A DNA stretch of 64,000 bases. Source: Timema cristinae (Eukaryota > Arthropoda > Insecta > Phasmatodea > Timematidae). Below the pieces are notes generated by a model, which was not told the DNA's origin, ran no database searches, and was given only the letters and a program-made list of their open reading frames with translations. The stretch is from contig JBCFYV010011164.1 of NCBI GenBank assembly GCA_039000515.1, positions 46,417,993 to 46,481,992 of the forward strand, in the 5' to 3' direction. Every line of letters starts with the position of its first letter. Within the stretch, counting starts at the first letter, position 1. A program made the translations under genes and the position numbers. Shown here in pieces: positions 12,438-23,782 of this stretch.

Positions 12438-12662
12438 TGAGCGTATGGTCTCAGGCGTCACTCTCGCATTATACTAGACTGCCGATGACAGGGAGATTAG
12501 AGTTCGAATCACAGTCGGGTGTACTGAGGGTGATTTTTCCAAAATTATGTTTAATTATCCCTCCACGCAAATGTGGGTACCTTCTTCATCTCTAACTTAC
12601 TAACGTAATTAGTACAAATGCATATAGCCTGAACAAGTAGTAAGACGAGATGCTAATAATTT
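12438..12662 (+). mobile_element. tRNA-derived SINE, family B
   Basis: The head reads GTATGGTCTCAGGCGTCACT, then CTAGACTGCCGATGACAGGG and a B box GAGTTCGAATC, followed by GGGTGTACTGAGGGTG. The tail is GCATATAGCCTGAACAAGTA, then GTAAGACGAGATGCTAATAA. Confidence 0.75.
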
Positions 12663-12737
12663 TTGTGTAACCAATGATAGATTTTTAAATCTAATTGTAT
12701 TTAATTTAGACAAAATAATGTACAAACCTGGAATAGG

Positions 12738-12945
12738 GTTTTCATGGACTAAAGCGCCACTCTCGTAATATACTTGATTGTTGGAGTTAAGAGGTCTGGG
12801 TTTGAAGCTTGGTTGGGTGTACTGAGCACATTTTGGTCAATATCTCCTGTCACACAACTGTGGATGTGTATTATATTGTAAGACCTTTCCCAGTCCTTCC
12901 CCAAAGCTGTATGCGGATATTCTGGACGAGTAGTAAAATGTGGTT
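12738..12945 (+). mobile_element. SINE family B, degenerate copy
   Basis: Head fragment CATGGACTAAAGCGCCACTC, then GGTCTGGGTTTGAAGCTTGG and GGGTGTACTGAG. The tail is recognisable only as GACGAGTAGTAAAATGTGGT. It lies about 75 bp after another family B copy in the same orientation. Confidence 0.55.
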
Positions 12946-13095
12946 CACACAAAAAAGTCTAGAACTCAAGAAATAAATAATTTTGTTTAAAACAAATTTA
13001 TTAATTAGGCACAATAAATATTTTCTGTGTTTGATAATTGAACTCTGCATTGAAATATAAATTTTTAGTTTTAAAATTAACTATTTTTAAATAGT

Positions 13096-13369
13096 CGGTG
13101 ACCTGGTGGTCTAGGGGTAAGGTGTCAGACTTCTGTGCTGGCGGCCGGGGTTCGATCCTTGGTCCCGGCACAGATTTATCTGATTACCAAACCCTTCCTT
13201 CACCTCTGACAAGACATCTTGTGAATGTGGGGAATACCAGGCCTCCACCGTGGTTCGGATTCCACTTTAAACTGTGTAGGTCCTTCATTTCATCTCACAA
13301 TCACCCTACCATTACACATTAGCGTAAGTGCGTATAACTCGAATGGGTAGTAAGACGCGGTGCTAATAA

Positions 13370-13411
<42 letters not shown>
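13096..13411 (+). mobile_element. tRNA-derived SINE, family A, full-length copy with (TAA)n tail
   Basis: The head has both RNA polymerase III boxes: TGGTCTAGGGGTAAGGTGT for box A and GGGGTTCGATCC for box B, in the sequence CGGTGACCTGG...CTGGCGGCCGGGG. The body includes ACAAGACATCTTGTGAATGT and CCGTGGTTCGGATTCCA. The tail is GCGTATAACTCGAATGGGTA then GTAAGACGCGGTGCTAATAA, followed by about 14 TAA repeats. Copies of this family occur at 19031, 22296, 48572 and 54599. The split tRNA-like head is part of the SINE, not a functional tRNA. Confidence 0.9.
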
Positions 13412-13412
<1 letters not shown>

Positions 13413-13739
13413 TTTTAAATCATTCATGGGTTAGTCAGCTGATGCAACAACAGGTGAACTTTACAAGATAAATATTTGCTTGGTAGAATTGATGAACATT
13501 TCTGTCCAGCTTGGGATTTCCCTGTCCATATCCAATAGGAAAGAGAAGGGATGGAATTGACGTTGTTTTTAAAAAGGGCTGTTTTACTTCCTTTTAGCGC
13601 TATAAGTAGATCTTTAACTCTAGAATGTCTCATAAAATCAAGGCAATGGTACATATAATTAGTGTTAGTAAAATCTGTATATGGTCGGTAAGGGGGAAGT
13701 TATACAAAAGAATGGGATTTCGAAGAATTTAGCCTTCCA

Positions 13740-14000
13740 AGCCATAGATGGACACAGTGATCGCTTGGGAATATTTTGCCTTTAGAAGCTATTTAAAATA
13801 TTTTGCCTTTAGAATCTATTTGGAATAGTCCTTTCCTGTTGAAAATTTAAAAATTGAATGCTTTTATACTTGGACATCTGAGCCTTGCTTTGAATTATTT
13901 TAAAATTAAATGCCTCTTGAAACTGTTTGCGGTTGTCTTTCCCTGGTAAATATTTGAAAATTATATTTATATACGCTATCAAACACCTGCCAAATAGTCT
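13740..14000 (+). repeat. Degenerate tandem repeat related to 6180-6640
   Basis: Units such as TTTTGCCTTTAGAAGCTATT and TTTTGCCTTTAGAATCTATT are followed by TGGAATAGTCCTTTCC and GAAAATT. They are the same unit as at 6180-6640. Confidence 0.5.
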
Positions 14001-15184
14001 ATGAATTTGTGACACACAAATTTGAATACAAATTTGGGTTCTAATAATCACTATCATCACATCATCTAATTGAGGGTAAGATGTGTAGACAACCTGTACA
14101 CTCGGTAACGCTCTGTGCCACAAGAGTGGCTAAAAGTTTATAAACTCGGGTGACAGAACTGGATAATACATATCTCTCCTGGTCAAAGATACCACACGCT
14201 GAAAAAACAACTGTATAACAGTCATAAATTAAATGTGACACTGAATCTCCAACTGGTGAAATGTCCCCAAACGCTGAGTCATGTAGGTACTCATCTCAGG
14301 GAGCCCATATCACTCGCCAAACATCGCCAGGTATCTGCGGCTAGCTACAACTCGGAAAAACCAACCAATTACTTGCACCGATGTGAAGTATGTCACATGT
14401 GACACGAGAGCGATGAACTGTACGACACAGCACTTCAACTCGAGGAAGTATAAATCAGCTGGTTGTTCATATCGATATAACAGAGAAAGTTTTACTAAGG
14501 GCACGGTCATACTTGCTTGGGTGGTAGTTTCACGATAAACAAAAAATAAAAAATAAAAGGGAAAGTTTTTTTTACATCAGTAATGCACCGAGAAGTTAAC
14601 TTTCGGGAAAAAAGAGGGAGGGGAATAAATAGGAAGCTGAAATGTATCAACATTATAAGTTTTTTTTTAAATATCAACGCGGCTAAGTCTTAAAATATAT
14701 TCTATATATTCAACCCCTCATCCGTTATAAGCATTTTCGAACATTATTGGTGATCCCGGAACAGTGATGGCGATAACTCCCCATTCATATATGTTATCAA
14801 TAATATTCGTTTGCTTTGTGACCAATTTCACACATTATTTCAGATTATGGTGAGTCACCCAAACAAATTGGGTGTCAAACTATTCTTTTGGCGAGATATT
14901 TACATTTGTAAGTGAACACATTACGAATGTGAGATGAAGCTAACCTATGAATGAATGTAATGACAACTCCAGAGTGATTGATTAGTCAAATCGTGTAACC
15001 CACTCCCCTTTTATGACCCGTACACTCTGTTGCCTTGACGGACTACACTATGGACCTATCATATGAGCTGCATCATACTGTGATCATGCAAGGTACTCTT
15101 GATACCTTCCAGATAATGTAGGAGTGTATATGAGTGCGTCTTTGCAGTCGTGACCAACAGAATACTGTCGCAAAATTGTACTCA
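14001..15184. other. Non-coding stretch without recognised features
   Basis: No gene, repeat family or RNA gene recognised here. Confidence 0.5.
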
Positions 15185-15960
15185 TAGCATGGATAGTGGA
15201 GACCCACAGGAGTGCACCCATGTGGGGCGGGGCTTTGCGGAGCTTTAGGGGCTGAAGCCCCCAGCTAAAGATCCTTCCTAGAAAATCAAGGATATTACAA
15301 AAGTATGATTAGCATTATGTTCCGTCAATTAATCAATTATATTTTGTTTAATTATATTTTTATAAAAGAGATTAAATTTGCGCAGTAATTAGGGCTTTTC
15401 AAAGGAATACTTCGTTCTGTTGATTTTTAATTTTACTGTAAATTTGTACTTAAATGAAAACTGGACCTGTATACCGTAATACTTTCTAGGAATGGTTAAA
15501 GTCTTTACTCTTTGCACATAAAGTTTTGAAGTGGGTACAGATTGAAATTATTATTTTAGAGCAAATATGTAACCACTATTGTATAGGAAGAAGGTAAGGG
15601 GCAATTGATATTTTATATGCCCCCACCCCCACCAAATGCAAATCTTGGGTGTGAATAAGAATGTGTAAACACAGACCTGTTTGACAATGGCGTACACATT
15701 AACAAAGGGTAGGCCGAGGATTAGATTTTGATACAAATGAGCTTAAATATTACCATTTGTCTCCTTGAAATAAAAATTTTGGCCTTGGGAGAAACCACCA
15801 GAACCCCACTTTTTAGGAAGCATCGCTGATTATCTATCTTTATTATCCCCCTACTCCAAATCGAATATTACAGTAATTGAAATGTATAATGATGCAATTA
15901 TGAAAATATTATGTAAAAAGCCTCCCCTCCCAGCTCAAAATCCTGGGTCCGTTTAGGGGG
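15185..15960 (+). repeat. Dispersed repeat copy 1 (paralogue at 57390-58350)
   Basis: Shared blocks in the same order and orientation as the 57.4-kb copy include GGGGCTGAAGCCCC-like starts, AGAAAATCAAGGATATTACA, AATGGTTAAAGTCTTTACTC, TATGCCCCCACCCCCACCAA, ACACAGACCTGTTTGACAAT and GGCGTACACATTAACAAAGG. It has no long reading frame and looks like a non-autonomous DNA transposon. Confidence 0.75.
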
Positions 15961-16369
15961 GAAATCGGACAAAGGTTGGGGGAGAAATCTAACCTTATAG
16001 CATATATGTATAAAAACACGGCTTTTGGAATTAATTATTAAATGCATTTACCTCTTATTGCATTTCTTGATACCTGGTACGTCTGAAAATGGGTTTATAG
16101 TTGCAAACAGCGCCGGCCTGGCTCATATTTAGGCTCTTGGGTGGTATTTCATAGCTCCCTCACCTCCATGGGCGTAGGAAGGGAGGGAGACTGGGGTTCA
16201 AATCCACCTCCTCCCCCCTACATTTTTCAAAGTTTGTAATATGAAGCTTAAATATAGGCTTGTATCAAACTTCAAATAATTTATAGAGACATTCACTTTA
16301 TTCCAAAAGGATTACTCAAAATAGTCGAGGATTTATAAAAAATGTTAAAGTAAATACCACCCAAGAGTG

Positions 16370-16790
16370 GATCCAGAGGAAGTAAAGGGAGTGCGCGCAC
16401 CCCCTCAAGAATTTTTTTAGTTAGTATTAACAATAATAATTACAGCATTAAACCAATTAAATCTATGTTGTACTCCCGACTAGTTATACTGTCACGTAAT
16501 ATCTCACCGGCAAGTTACTTCGCATGCAATCATTGTCAATAATGTATTTAAGTTTTAACACATATTTTAACTAACACAAATCAACAAAAGACCTAAATAT
16601 AATGGTGAGCTTGTATACTTTTTTTTCTTCAAATTTTCAAAATAATTTTTAAATATTTAAATCTCTCAAATTTTGAAGGATTTTCCCATAAGAATTTCTT
16701 GAGGCGGAACCTCCTGGCCTGGTCCCTTGAGAGCGCCCCCTTTACCCTCACGAACATCCTGAATCCGCCTCTGAATTCTGATATCACTCT
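16370..16790. mobile_element. MITE-like element with diverged terminal inverted repeats
   Basis: The left end AGTGGATCCAGAGGAAGTAA, then GGGAGTGCGCGCACCCCCTC roughly mirrors the right end GAGAGCGCCCCCTTTACCCT, then GAATCCGCCTCTG. The interior is AT-rich and non-coding. Similar GGCGGATCCAGGAT ends occur alone near 23850. Confidence 0.45.
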
Positions 16791-16821
16791 AAATGGCTTC
16801 TAGAGGAACAGCACCCACTTC

Positions 16822-17065
16822 AGTGGTCGCATGGTCTAACGCGCTACTCTCGCAGTAGACTAGACTGCCGGTATCAGGGACATCCAGGTTCAAATCTTGG
16901 TCAGGTGTACTGAGGGTAGTTTTCTAAAATTGTTTTCCACTTTCCCTTAACGCGAATACGGGTACACTTCCCCTAAATTAAACCTTCCTAATCCCTAAAA
17001 CTATTAGCATAATTAGTACATAAGGGTATAACCCGAACGGGTAGGAAAACGCGATGCTAATATAT
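16822..17065 (+). mobile_element. tRNA-derived SINE, family B, well preserved
   Basis: The head is AGTGGTCGCATGGTCTAACG, then CTACTCTCGCAGTAGACTAG and ACTGCCGGTATCAGGGACAT, with the B-box region CCAGGTTCAAATC. The body is GGTGTACTGAGGGTAGTTTT and the tail GGTATAACCCGAACGGGTAG, then AAACGCGATGCTAATA. This is the best family B copy in the window. Confidence 0.85.
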
Positions 17066-17108
17066 ATACATACACAGGGGCTCCGGAAGCTCTTTGGAAG
17101 TGTTGTGT

Positions 17109-17126
17109 GGGGGGGGGGGGGGGGGG
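17109..17126. repeat. Poly-G run of 18
   Basis: Eighteen consecutive G. The length may be unreliable in the assembly. Confidence 0.9.
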
Positions 17127-17263
17127 CTCAACCGAAAGAGGTCTGGGGCCTTTCCCGTGTAAAATGTTAAATCCTAGATGACACTTGAAGTTATTTTAAG
17201 AAGGTTTATTTTTAATGGTTAACACTATTTTATGCCTTTGTCATCAAATATAGTAATAACATG

Positions 17264-18117
17264 CAGGCCCGGGCTTGTCTGGTTGGCACCCTGGGCATAG
17301 TTGCTCAAACGCCTACCCCTCTTCCCCCCTTGTAATTTTACAAGCTTGGATACCTATTAGTAACTACGTTTTATGATTGAAAAATGCACACTGATTAGCT
17401 AATCTTTCGGTTATTTTGATTATTTATTGCTACACGCTATATTTAGAGCCATAGTAAATAAAAACAGCATGTTTTGTTTGTTTGTTTCATAAGTCTTATT
17501 TATTTTTGAGCATCATTATATACATTTACATAAACACATACATACAGTCGGGAAAAAACTGCAAATACCAGCCCCGCAGGGCTCTCGTACGATGAGCGCT
17601 ACAGGACATTGTGAACACTTAGAAGTTGTCGATGAGGTTGGAATTGACGTAAAAATTATTATATTTTTGACACTTTTTTTAATAGTTAAACTTCGACGTT
17701 GTGTTTTTTAGCAGCATGCTTTTTGAACTCAGTACCACTTGATTTCCTACTGATATTTAAAAACTAAAACTGGGAAACAAGTCACTTAAAACACACATAG
17801 AATCACTAAAAAGAGGTTATGTATGAAACACTTGACAACGAGCGTGGAGAATGAAACGTCAACATTGAGGATGAAACGCCAAGGAGGGCAGACGAGAATC
17901 AAAGTAACTAAGGGTTAGTTTGCAAATTACTACACTAGAATGCGTGGATGGCAGGCAATCGACTGTGATTTGTGCATTTCGTATTTTTACAAGCAGAATA
18001 AGCACAACAAAAATAATAGTGTCATTTTCTTCTTAAAAATATGGTCCTCTCATGCACCCCCTAAAGTCTGGAGCCCTGGGCATTTGCTCAGTCTGCCCAG
18101 TTATAAACCGGGGCCTG
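17264..18117. mobile_element. Non-autonomous hAT-like element with perfect 8-bp target duplication
   Basis: The element begins CAGGCCCGGGCTTGTCTGG and ends TTATAAACCGGGGCCTG. The ends are imperfect inverted repeats, with inner blocks CACCCTGGGCA and GCCCTGGGCATTTGC. It is flanked on both sides by exactly ATAACATG (17256-17263 and 18118-18125). An 8-bp duplication and CAG...CTG ends are typical of hAT transposons. The 854-bp interior has no transposase reading frame, so mobility would depend on an element elsewhere. Confidence 0.85.
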
Positions 18118-18125
18118 ATAACATG

Positions 18126-19030
18126 GTAGGAAGAGAAGATAGTAGATAAAATAAAAACTTTTTTGATTGACATTGAAAATATGTTCTTTATTTTTACTTC
18201 ACTGGTGGTGGAACAATTTTTGTGAAAGGGGAGAGGTTAAAAAAAAAGTTTTATATATGAACGACATGTCAAAGGAGGGTGAGGGTTTCGGGGTTTTGAT
18301 GCCTCCCCAAGAATTTATTTCAATTTCGATACCCATATAAGTAATTTAGATCGGTCCTTACTTCAAAAAAATATACTAAATTAAAAATTTTCAAAAGTTA
18401 TTTGGAGTGCTCCTCCCCTAGAATATTTTTTAAATTTGAATGCTTCCTTAAACTATTTATGGCCAAGACTATACAGCTCATTCCAATGATAACAGTTCTC
18501 AAAATATATTTCTATATTTAACCGAAAGAACATCATTAAAATACATAGAGAATGTCCTTTTAAAAGTTTTAAGGACACTATTCTATACAGTTTGTAAACA
18601 GAATAGGACGTAAAGTATCCACTTTCAATATTTCTTGTTATTGTATTTTAAAGTTGTCCTGAGTCACTCGACAGCTGTTGGCCAGAATAAAGAGCTTGGG
18701 AAACTGTCATGTCATCTACCTACCAACACCTTTTGATAGTTTTGAAATAAATATAATCAGTTTAACCAAACTTGATACAGTTGTAGTTTTTTAAAATTTT
18801 ATTTTAATGCAAGCCCAAGGTCTTCTTTCAACTCTAAAACCTTTAAAATCAGAGGGGTGAGATAAATCTAAACGGGAACAAATCTACTACGAGGGGGAGG
18901 GGGTATTATTTTCACAACTGGGGCAATGCCCCTCCTGTGGTGTTCTCCTACCCCACCTCCTAAATTCAATTCCCCCACCACTCATACTATATATTAAAGA
19001 TAATATGAATGTATGCATTATTTATGTATT
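18126..19030. other. Non-coding stretch with one old repeat block
   Basis: No gene. Units of the degenerate 50-60-bp repeat seen at 6180-6640 appear at about 18340-18470 (AAAGTTATTTGGAGTGCTCC, TTTAAATTTGAATGCTTCCT). The rest is unremarkable AT-rich DNA. Confidence 0.5.
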
Positions 19031-19304
19031 TATTATTAGCACCGCGTCTTACTACCCGTTCGGGTTATACGCTCTTACGCTAATGTGTAATGGTAGGGTG
19101 ATTATGAGATGAAATGAAGGACCTACAGTTTAACGTGGAATCCGAACCACGGTGGAGGCCTGGCATTCCCCACATTCACAAGATGTCTTGTCAGAGGTGA
19201 AGGAAGAGTTTGGAAATCAGATAAATCTGTGCCGGGACCGAGGATTGAACCCCGGCCGCCAGCATAGAAGTCTGACACCTTACCCCTAGACCACCAGGTC
19301 ACCG
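19031..19304 (-). mobile_element. tRNA-derived SINE, family A, full-length, minus strand
   Basis: Minus-strand copy with the complete head (B box GGGGTTCAATCC), body and tail ending GACGCGGTGCTAATAA. It is flanked by a perfect 10-bp duplication TATTTATGTA at 19019-19028 and 19307-19316, so it inserted by target-primed reverse transcription. Confidence 0.9.
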
Positions 19305-19316
19305 TTTATTTATGTA

Positions 19317-21509
19317 GTATTAGTAATTACAGTAACAATAATATACTAAGGTCGTTGATAAACCTACTACAATACGTAAGCCTGATAATTAAACATTCAC
19401 GCCAAATTCTGGCATCCTTTCACCTTAAACTTATATTTTCAAGGGTAACGTAGTCTATTAGTATAAAAATGTATTTTAAACCTGGCTTATTGCTGTTAAA
19501 ATAATCTATTTTTTAAATCACACTCAAATAGAGTTGATTCACATTAAAATTTTGAAATTCCCTATTTTCCCCAGGTTTTTCAAACCAAAGTATAATACTT
19601 TTTAAATACCTTAATTGTGAAGAGCTATAAATAAAAGTATAATAAATTTCCCATTTTTTCTAAACGTTCTTGGCGCAAATTTTTTTTTTTTTAAAAAGCG
19701 CATAAATTGGAGATTAAATTAATATTTTACATTTGGTTATGCTTGGGAGGCGTCGCTGTGTGGGGCTATGATTACTGATATTCGTCATTCTTTCAATGAG
19801 ATGTTAACAGAATTTATGGAGATTTTCAAGTTACACCCGCCATTATGGAAAGTGAAATATATAGAGTATGTGAAAAGTAATTAAAAAAATGCTGCATATG
19901 ATGCTTTGGTAGAATAGTAACGTTAAGTGGACCCAATAGCCACTTCTTTTGCCAGAAACTTCGTATTTTCTGGTTGAAAGTACAAATAATAACTGTGCCA
20001 AGTTTAAATTAAATTGGTTAATGGGTTTAAAAGTTGTATTCACCACAGACAAATTGGTGGAGCTAAAACGTAGAACTCACTACACTCGTTCATTAAACCA
20101 AACCATATGATTATGTTTTTTTATTTTGTACACTCTGACAATATTTGCTAGATCGCCCACACAGGGACCCTACTTACAATACGAGCACGCTAGCAAAAAT
20201 TTCCCACTCCAACATGTTTTCCCCCTCTGACACCTGAGCAAGCGCGGGGGGTCCTCAAATTACGGCCCTCTAAACAGCAATGCACATTTTTCTTTTTGTT
20301 CAATCCATGATCATTGTCACTTCACCTTATCTTTTACATACCACTAGAAACTCCACGGGATGAATTTATACATTACACCATGTCATTCCAGATGACATGA
20401 TAAATTACAGTTTTTGTCAATACACAGTCTTTCCCTTAGTAACAAAACGTCACGTTCAATCACGCGCGACTACTCGTTTCGACTTCTGGTTGTGTGTGGT
20501 CGAGGAATGTATTTATCACGCGCCGTTCTTCCGCGCGAGCTATTCATGCCGTTCCAACGCGGCATGCTTTCTTGCAGGAACGAACGCGTTTGTATGGCCG
20601 CCTAGTGTCCATCTTTTTACAATCACAATCAGGAGCGTCGCACCAGGGTGGTGGTTGCCCCCGCTCCCCCCTCCCCCCCATTGTTGGTTAATAGATTGAA
20701 ATTTCAGATCTGGAGTTGGGAAATTCTAGGCTTCTGTAACCCATTACTTTCTATTATGAAAGTCCGTAACCACAGACTTGTGCAGACAAATTTAAAATTT
20801 CCCAACTGTTGATCCATACTCAACAAAGAATTCCAACTTCAAAAATCCTCAAACATTTTAAGGATATTCCTTGTTTAGTAGATGGTAGAAATCTTAGTTA
20901 ATCAAGTAGTCTAGTAGCGCTGTTGTCAGTAGGTAGAGACAACGGCAGGTGAGTGTATGCTGAATGCAGTTTGGAATCGAATCATAAGGGAATATGAGCT
21001 GGCCAGTAGCAAAATTTCACTCGGTCAGCAATGCTCGAAGTTGCATCATTGTCAGCCAATGTTTTATTTATGGTTTAGTGTTTTTAGTTGTGAATTTCGT
21101 GGCTGCTAGACTGTCGCAGTTTTATTACTCAAATTATCATATGTTGTACTGTACAACCAATGCCTTAGTTAGGGCTTTATTAAATTTTGAAGGCATAAAT
21201 GAAGTGAATGTTACGAAAGTTTTGACTGATGAAATGAGGACATTGTGGTTAGTGTTAATGTTTGACTTCTGAAATACACACTAATTTTTCTAGCAAGTAT
21301 CCATACTTGTTTGAATTGAACTGATGTATCTTATTTCATTGTTTATTAAAATAGGCTTTCGTGAAAGCAACTATAAGGAAGAGGAGAAATAGAGCTGTGT
21401 TACATTGTTACAATTCTTATAATTTTTAATTTGATTAAGTAGACTAGTACATTAAACAAAACAAAAAAAGAGAAGTTTTTTTTTTAACTCTTAAACATTT
21501 TCAAATTAG
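19317..21509. other. Non-coding stretch with a CpG-rich patch
   Basis: No supported gene. About 20430-20660 is markedly richer in G, C and CpG than its surroundings (CACGTTCAATCACGCGCGAC, TTCCGCGCGAGC). It could be a promoter or transposon fragment; no TATA box, initiator or exon could be tied to it. Confidence 0.4.
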
Positions 21510-22735
21510 GGATACATTTTTAAATTCGTTATTTAGTTGTAATGATATTGGTTTGGATCAATCTAAACTATATAAAAAGTCATGGATGAAGGTAATTTTT
21601 CTTTAAAGTAACATATGTAGAGTATCCTTTTATGATTCATTCATGAAGAAACACGCGCTTCTCAGAAATAATGGGAAAAGGATTTCATCACTAAAATATA
21701 TTTTTTATACCATATTTACTGTTAAAAGAACAACTGCACTATTTCCTGTTAAAAGGAACAACTGCACTATTTCCTGTTAAAAGGAACAACTCCGCAGTAT
21801 TTGGCAAAGACGCCAATTCTCTATACCAGTAAGAAGCTAGCCTTCACAACACCTGTCGCCAGGACTATTTCTATTAGTTAGTTTTTACACTGTTGACGAG
21901 GGGAGAAAGATGCAAGGAGTATGTCATATACAAACCGTTGTGTGTATGTTTAAGGCACTTCCCGCCCACGCACAAGTCAATCAGAGCCACACACTGGCAG
22001 TCACAGTCTAACACAGTATAAAATAACTTACATTAATATCACAAGTGTGCATTGATATAAAGCATTTGATTGGAGTATGTATAAGTAATTAACAGATGTC
22101 TTTTAAATAAACCGTGTGAGAATAAACAGCCATCAACAGTTCTCTTTCTTCAATTTTATTAATATACCGATTTAATTAGTGCTAGACCACGAAGCTATAG
22201 ACAGCTGGTTAAACGATATATTTTCCGTACAGTGATGATAGGCGCTCACCACGGAGCTATAGACAACCTAAATATTATCACAGCAATATTATATTATTAT
22301 TAGCACCACGTCTTACTACCCGTTCGGGTTATACGCACTTACGCTAATGTGTAATGGTAGGGTGATTGTGAGATGAAATGGAGGACCTACAGTTTAACGT
22401 GGAATCCGAACCACGGTCGAGGCCTGGCATTCCCCACATTCACAAGATGTCTTGTCAGAGGTGAAGGAAGGGTTTGGTAATCAGATAAATCTGTGCCGGG
22501 ACCGAGGATTGAACCCCGGACCCCAGCACAGAAGTCCGACACCTTACCCTAGACCGCCAGGTCACCAGCATTATTATATCAAGGAATTAATCCGCAGTGT
22601 TTCAATCGACGCCCAACGCGGCTCGATTAATTCGATAGTGTTACAATCGACCCCCAGCGAGGGTCGATTTAATTCAATAGTTATACATAGTTTTCAATTT
22701 GCATGGAATTTCGTATAACCATGTTGTTTAGTGTG
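21510..22735 (+). repeat. Dispersed repeat copy 1 (paralogue at 46484-47662), LTR-like
   Basis: Shared blocks with the 46.9-kb copy include AAAAAGTCATGGATGAA, GATTCATTCATGAAGAA, AAGAAGCTAGCCTTCACA and TTTCTATTAGTTAGTTTTTA. It has an AGTATAAAATAAC box near 22015 and AATAAA signals near 22107. At 21721-21810 a 29-bp unit (AAAAGGAACAACTGCACTAT then TTCCTGTT) repeats three times. It may be a solo LTR or a non-autonomous element. A family A SINE is inserted in it. Confidence 0.5.
22296..22566 (-). mobile_element. tRNA-derived SINE, family A, full-length, minus strand
   Basis: Complete copy on the minus strand with tail ACGTGGTGCTAATAA and head ending GGTGACCTGG. The flanks AGCAATATTATAT and AGCATTATTATAT look like a slightly diverged target duplication. 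It splits the host repeat at 21510-22735. Confidence 0.85.
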
Positions 22736-23472
22736 CTGATTTCGAATTTGCCATAAGTTATTTAATAAAATGTCAGGGGAAGCCCCTTCATCCTCACGTG
22801 TTAAATTACAAAATGTTTTGAATAATTTATTGGCGTACCAGTATTAACATTTTAGGGAAACTTCCATGGGGTTATGAAGCAGGACATTGTAGACAGGTAT
22901 CAAACTACTATAGAAATATCGATAAATTCAATTTTTTATTGCTTTATTTTACAGTTGAAAATGTTTCTAAATAAACATAGCCAAATTGCTAATTTTGTTG
23001 ATAGAGTGACAAGCGATTTTTACATCTCCGGGAGATTACTAGTTAAATATTGCTTTCAACTGTTTTATAATAAAGCAGCGGGTTCCAACTTGGGGGTCAT
23101 AGCGTGTTTTGGGTGGGGTCACAATATAGAGGTTTTAACTTTATGTTTTTACTTTTTCAAGGATTTTAATTACTATAAGAAGATGCGAAATCAAAATAGA
23201 AATGTAAGTTTTTAAAGTGCTAAAAACTACCTAGTTACTGCTTAGGTTCTTTTTGGATATTTAATTCTGATAGCTTAAATCTGAAGCGATATCTTTCCAT
23301 TTGCCTTCATTGCTAGGGATCTGAAAATAAAAATAACGATGCACTTTATTAGTGTGATAGATGATACCCTGTGGTAAATGAAAATTAATAATAATAATAA
23401 TAATTCCTATAACAAACATATTTTGTTGAATAAATTTCAATACCCTTACGAACGTGTTATATTTTGTTTCAG

Positions 23473-23782
23473 GACGAGGTTGCTCCTTCTGATAACGAAC
23501 GTTCAAAAAAGTAGTGCAATCGAAACGGAATCATTTTCTAAGCTTTCACCAAGAAAAATCACGAGTAAAACTGATACTTCAGTAGAAAAACTAATGTCTG
23601 TTGCAACATCGTTTTTGCAAAAGGATGATGCCGATTTTCTCATTGTGGCGAAGGTTTATTTTGCTAAAATGAAGAAGCTTAGCCCGCAACAACTTCTTTT
23701 TGCTGACAGAGTTATAATTGAAACACTATTGGACGCGCAAATGGGAAAGCTAGCTAGATGGACATCCCTTTCACATGAATGA
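23473..23782 (+). CDS. Candidate terminal exon with a BESS motif
   Basis: A good acceptor (TATTTTGTTTCAG) precedes an open frame that ends in TGA at 23780-23782. The predicted peptide is hydrophilic and ends with DDADFLIVAKVYFAKMKKLS, then PQQLLFADRVIIETLLDAQM. That pattern, an acidic start, hydrophobic heptads, KxLxPxQ and a second helix, matches the BESS protein-interaction motif found at the C-terminus of insect MADF-domain regulators. No MADF exon was found upstream, so the gene is incomplete or a relic. The adjoining frame DEVAPSDNERSKK stops early. Reading by eye only. Confidence 0.45.

Noticed and set aside
13096..13175. Functional tRNA gene
   Set aside because: Box A and box B are present, but the sequence is the head of a multi-copy SINE and no acceptor-stem pairing was evident.
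20397..20699. 100-codon open frame in the CpG-rich patch
   Set aside because: Several overlapping frames are open in the same patch because it lacks AT-rich stops; no domain or splice support.
20994..21272. 92-codon open frame with a hydrophobic segment
   Set aside because: No homology recognised and no promoter or splice context; length is within chance for this window.
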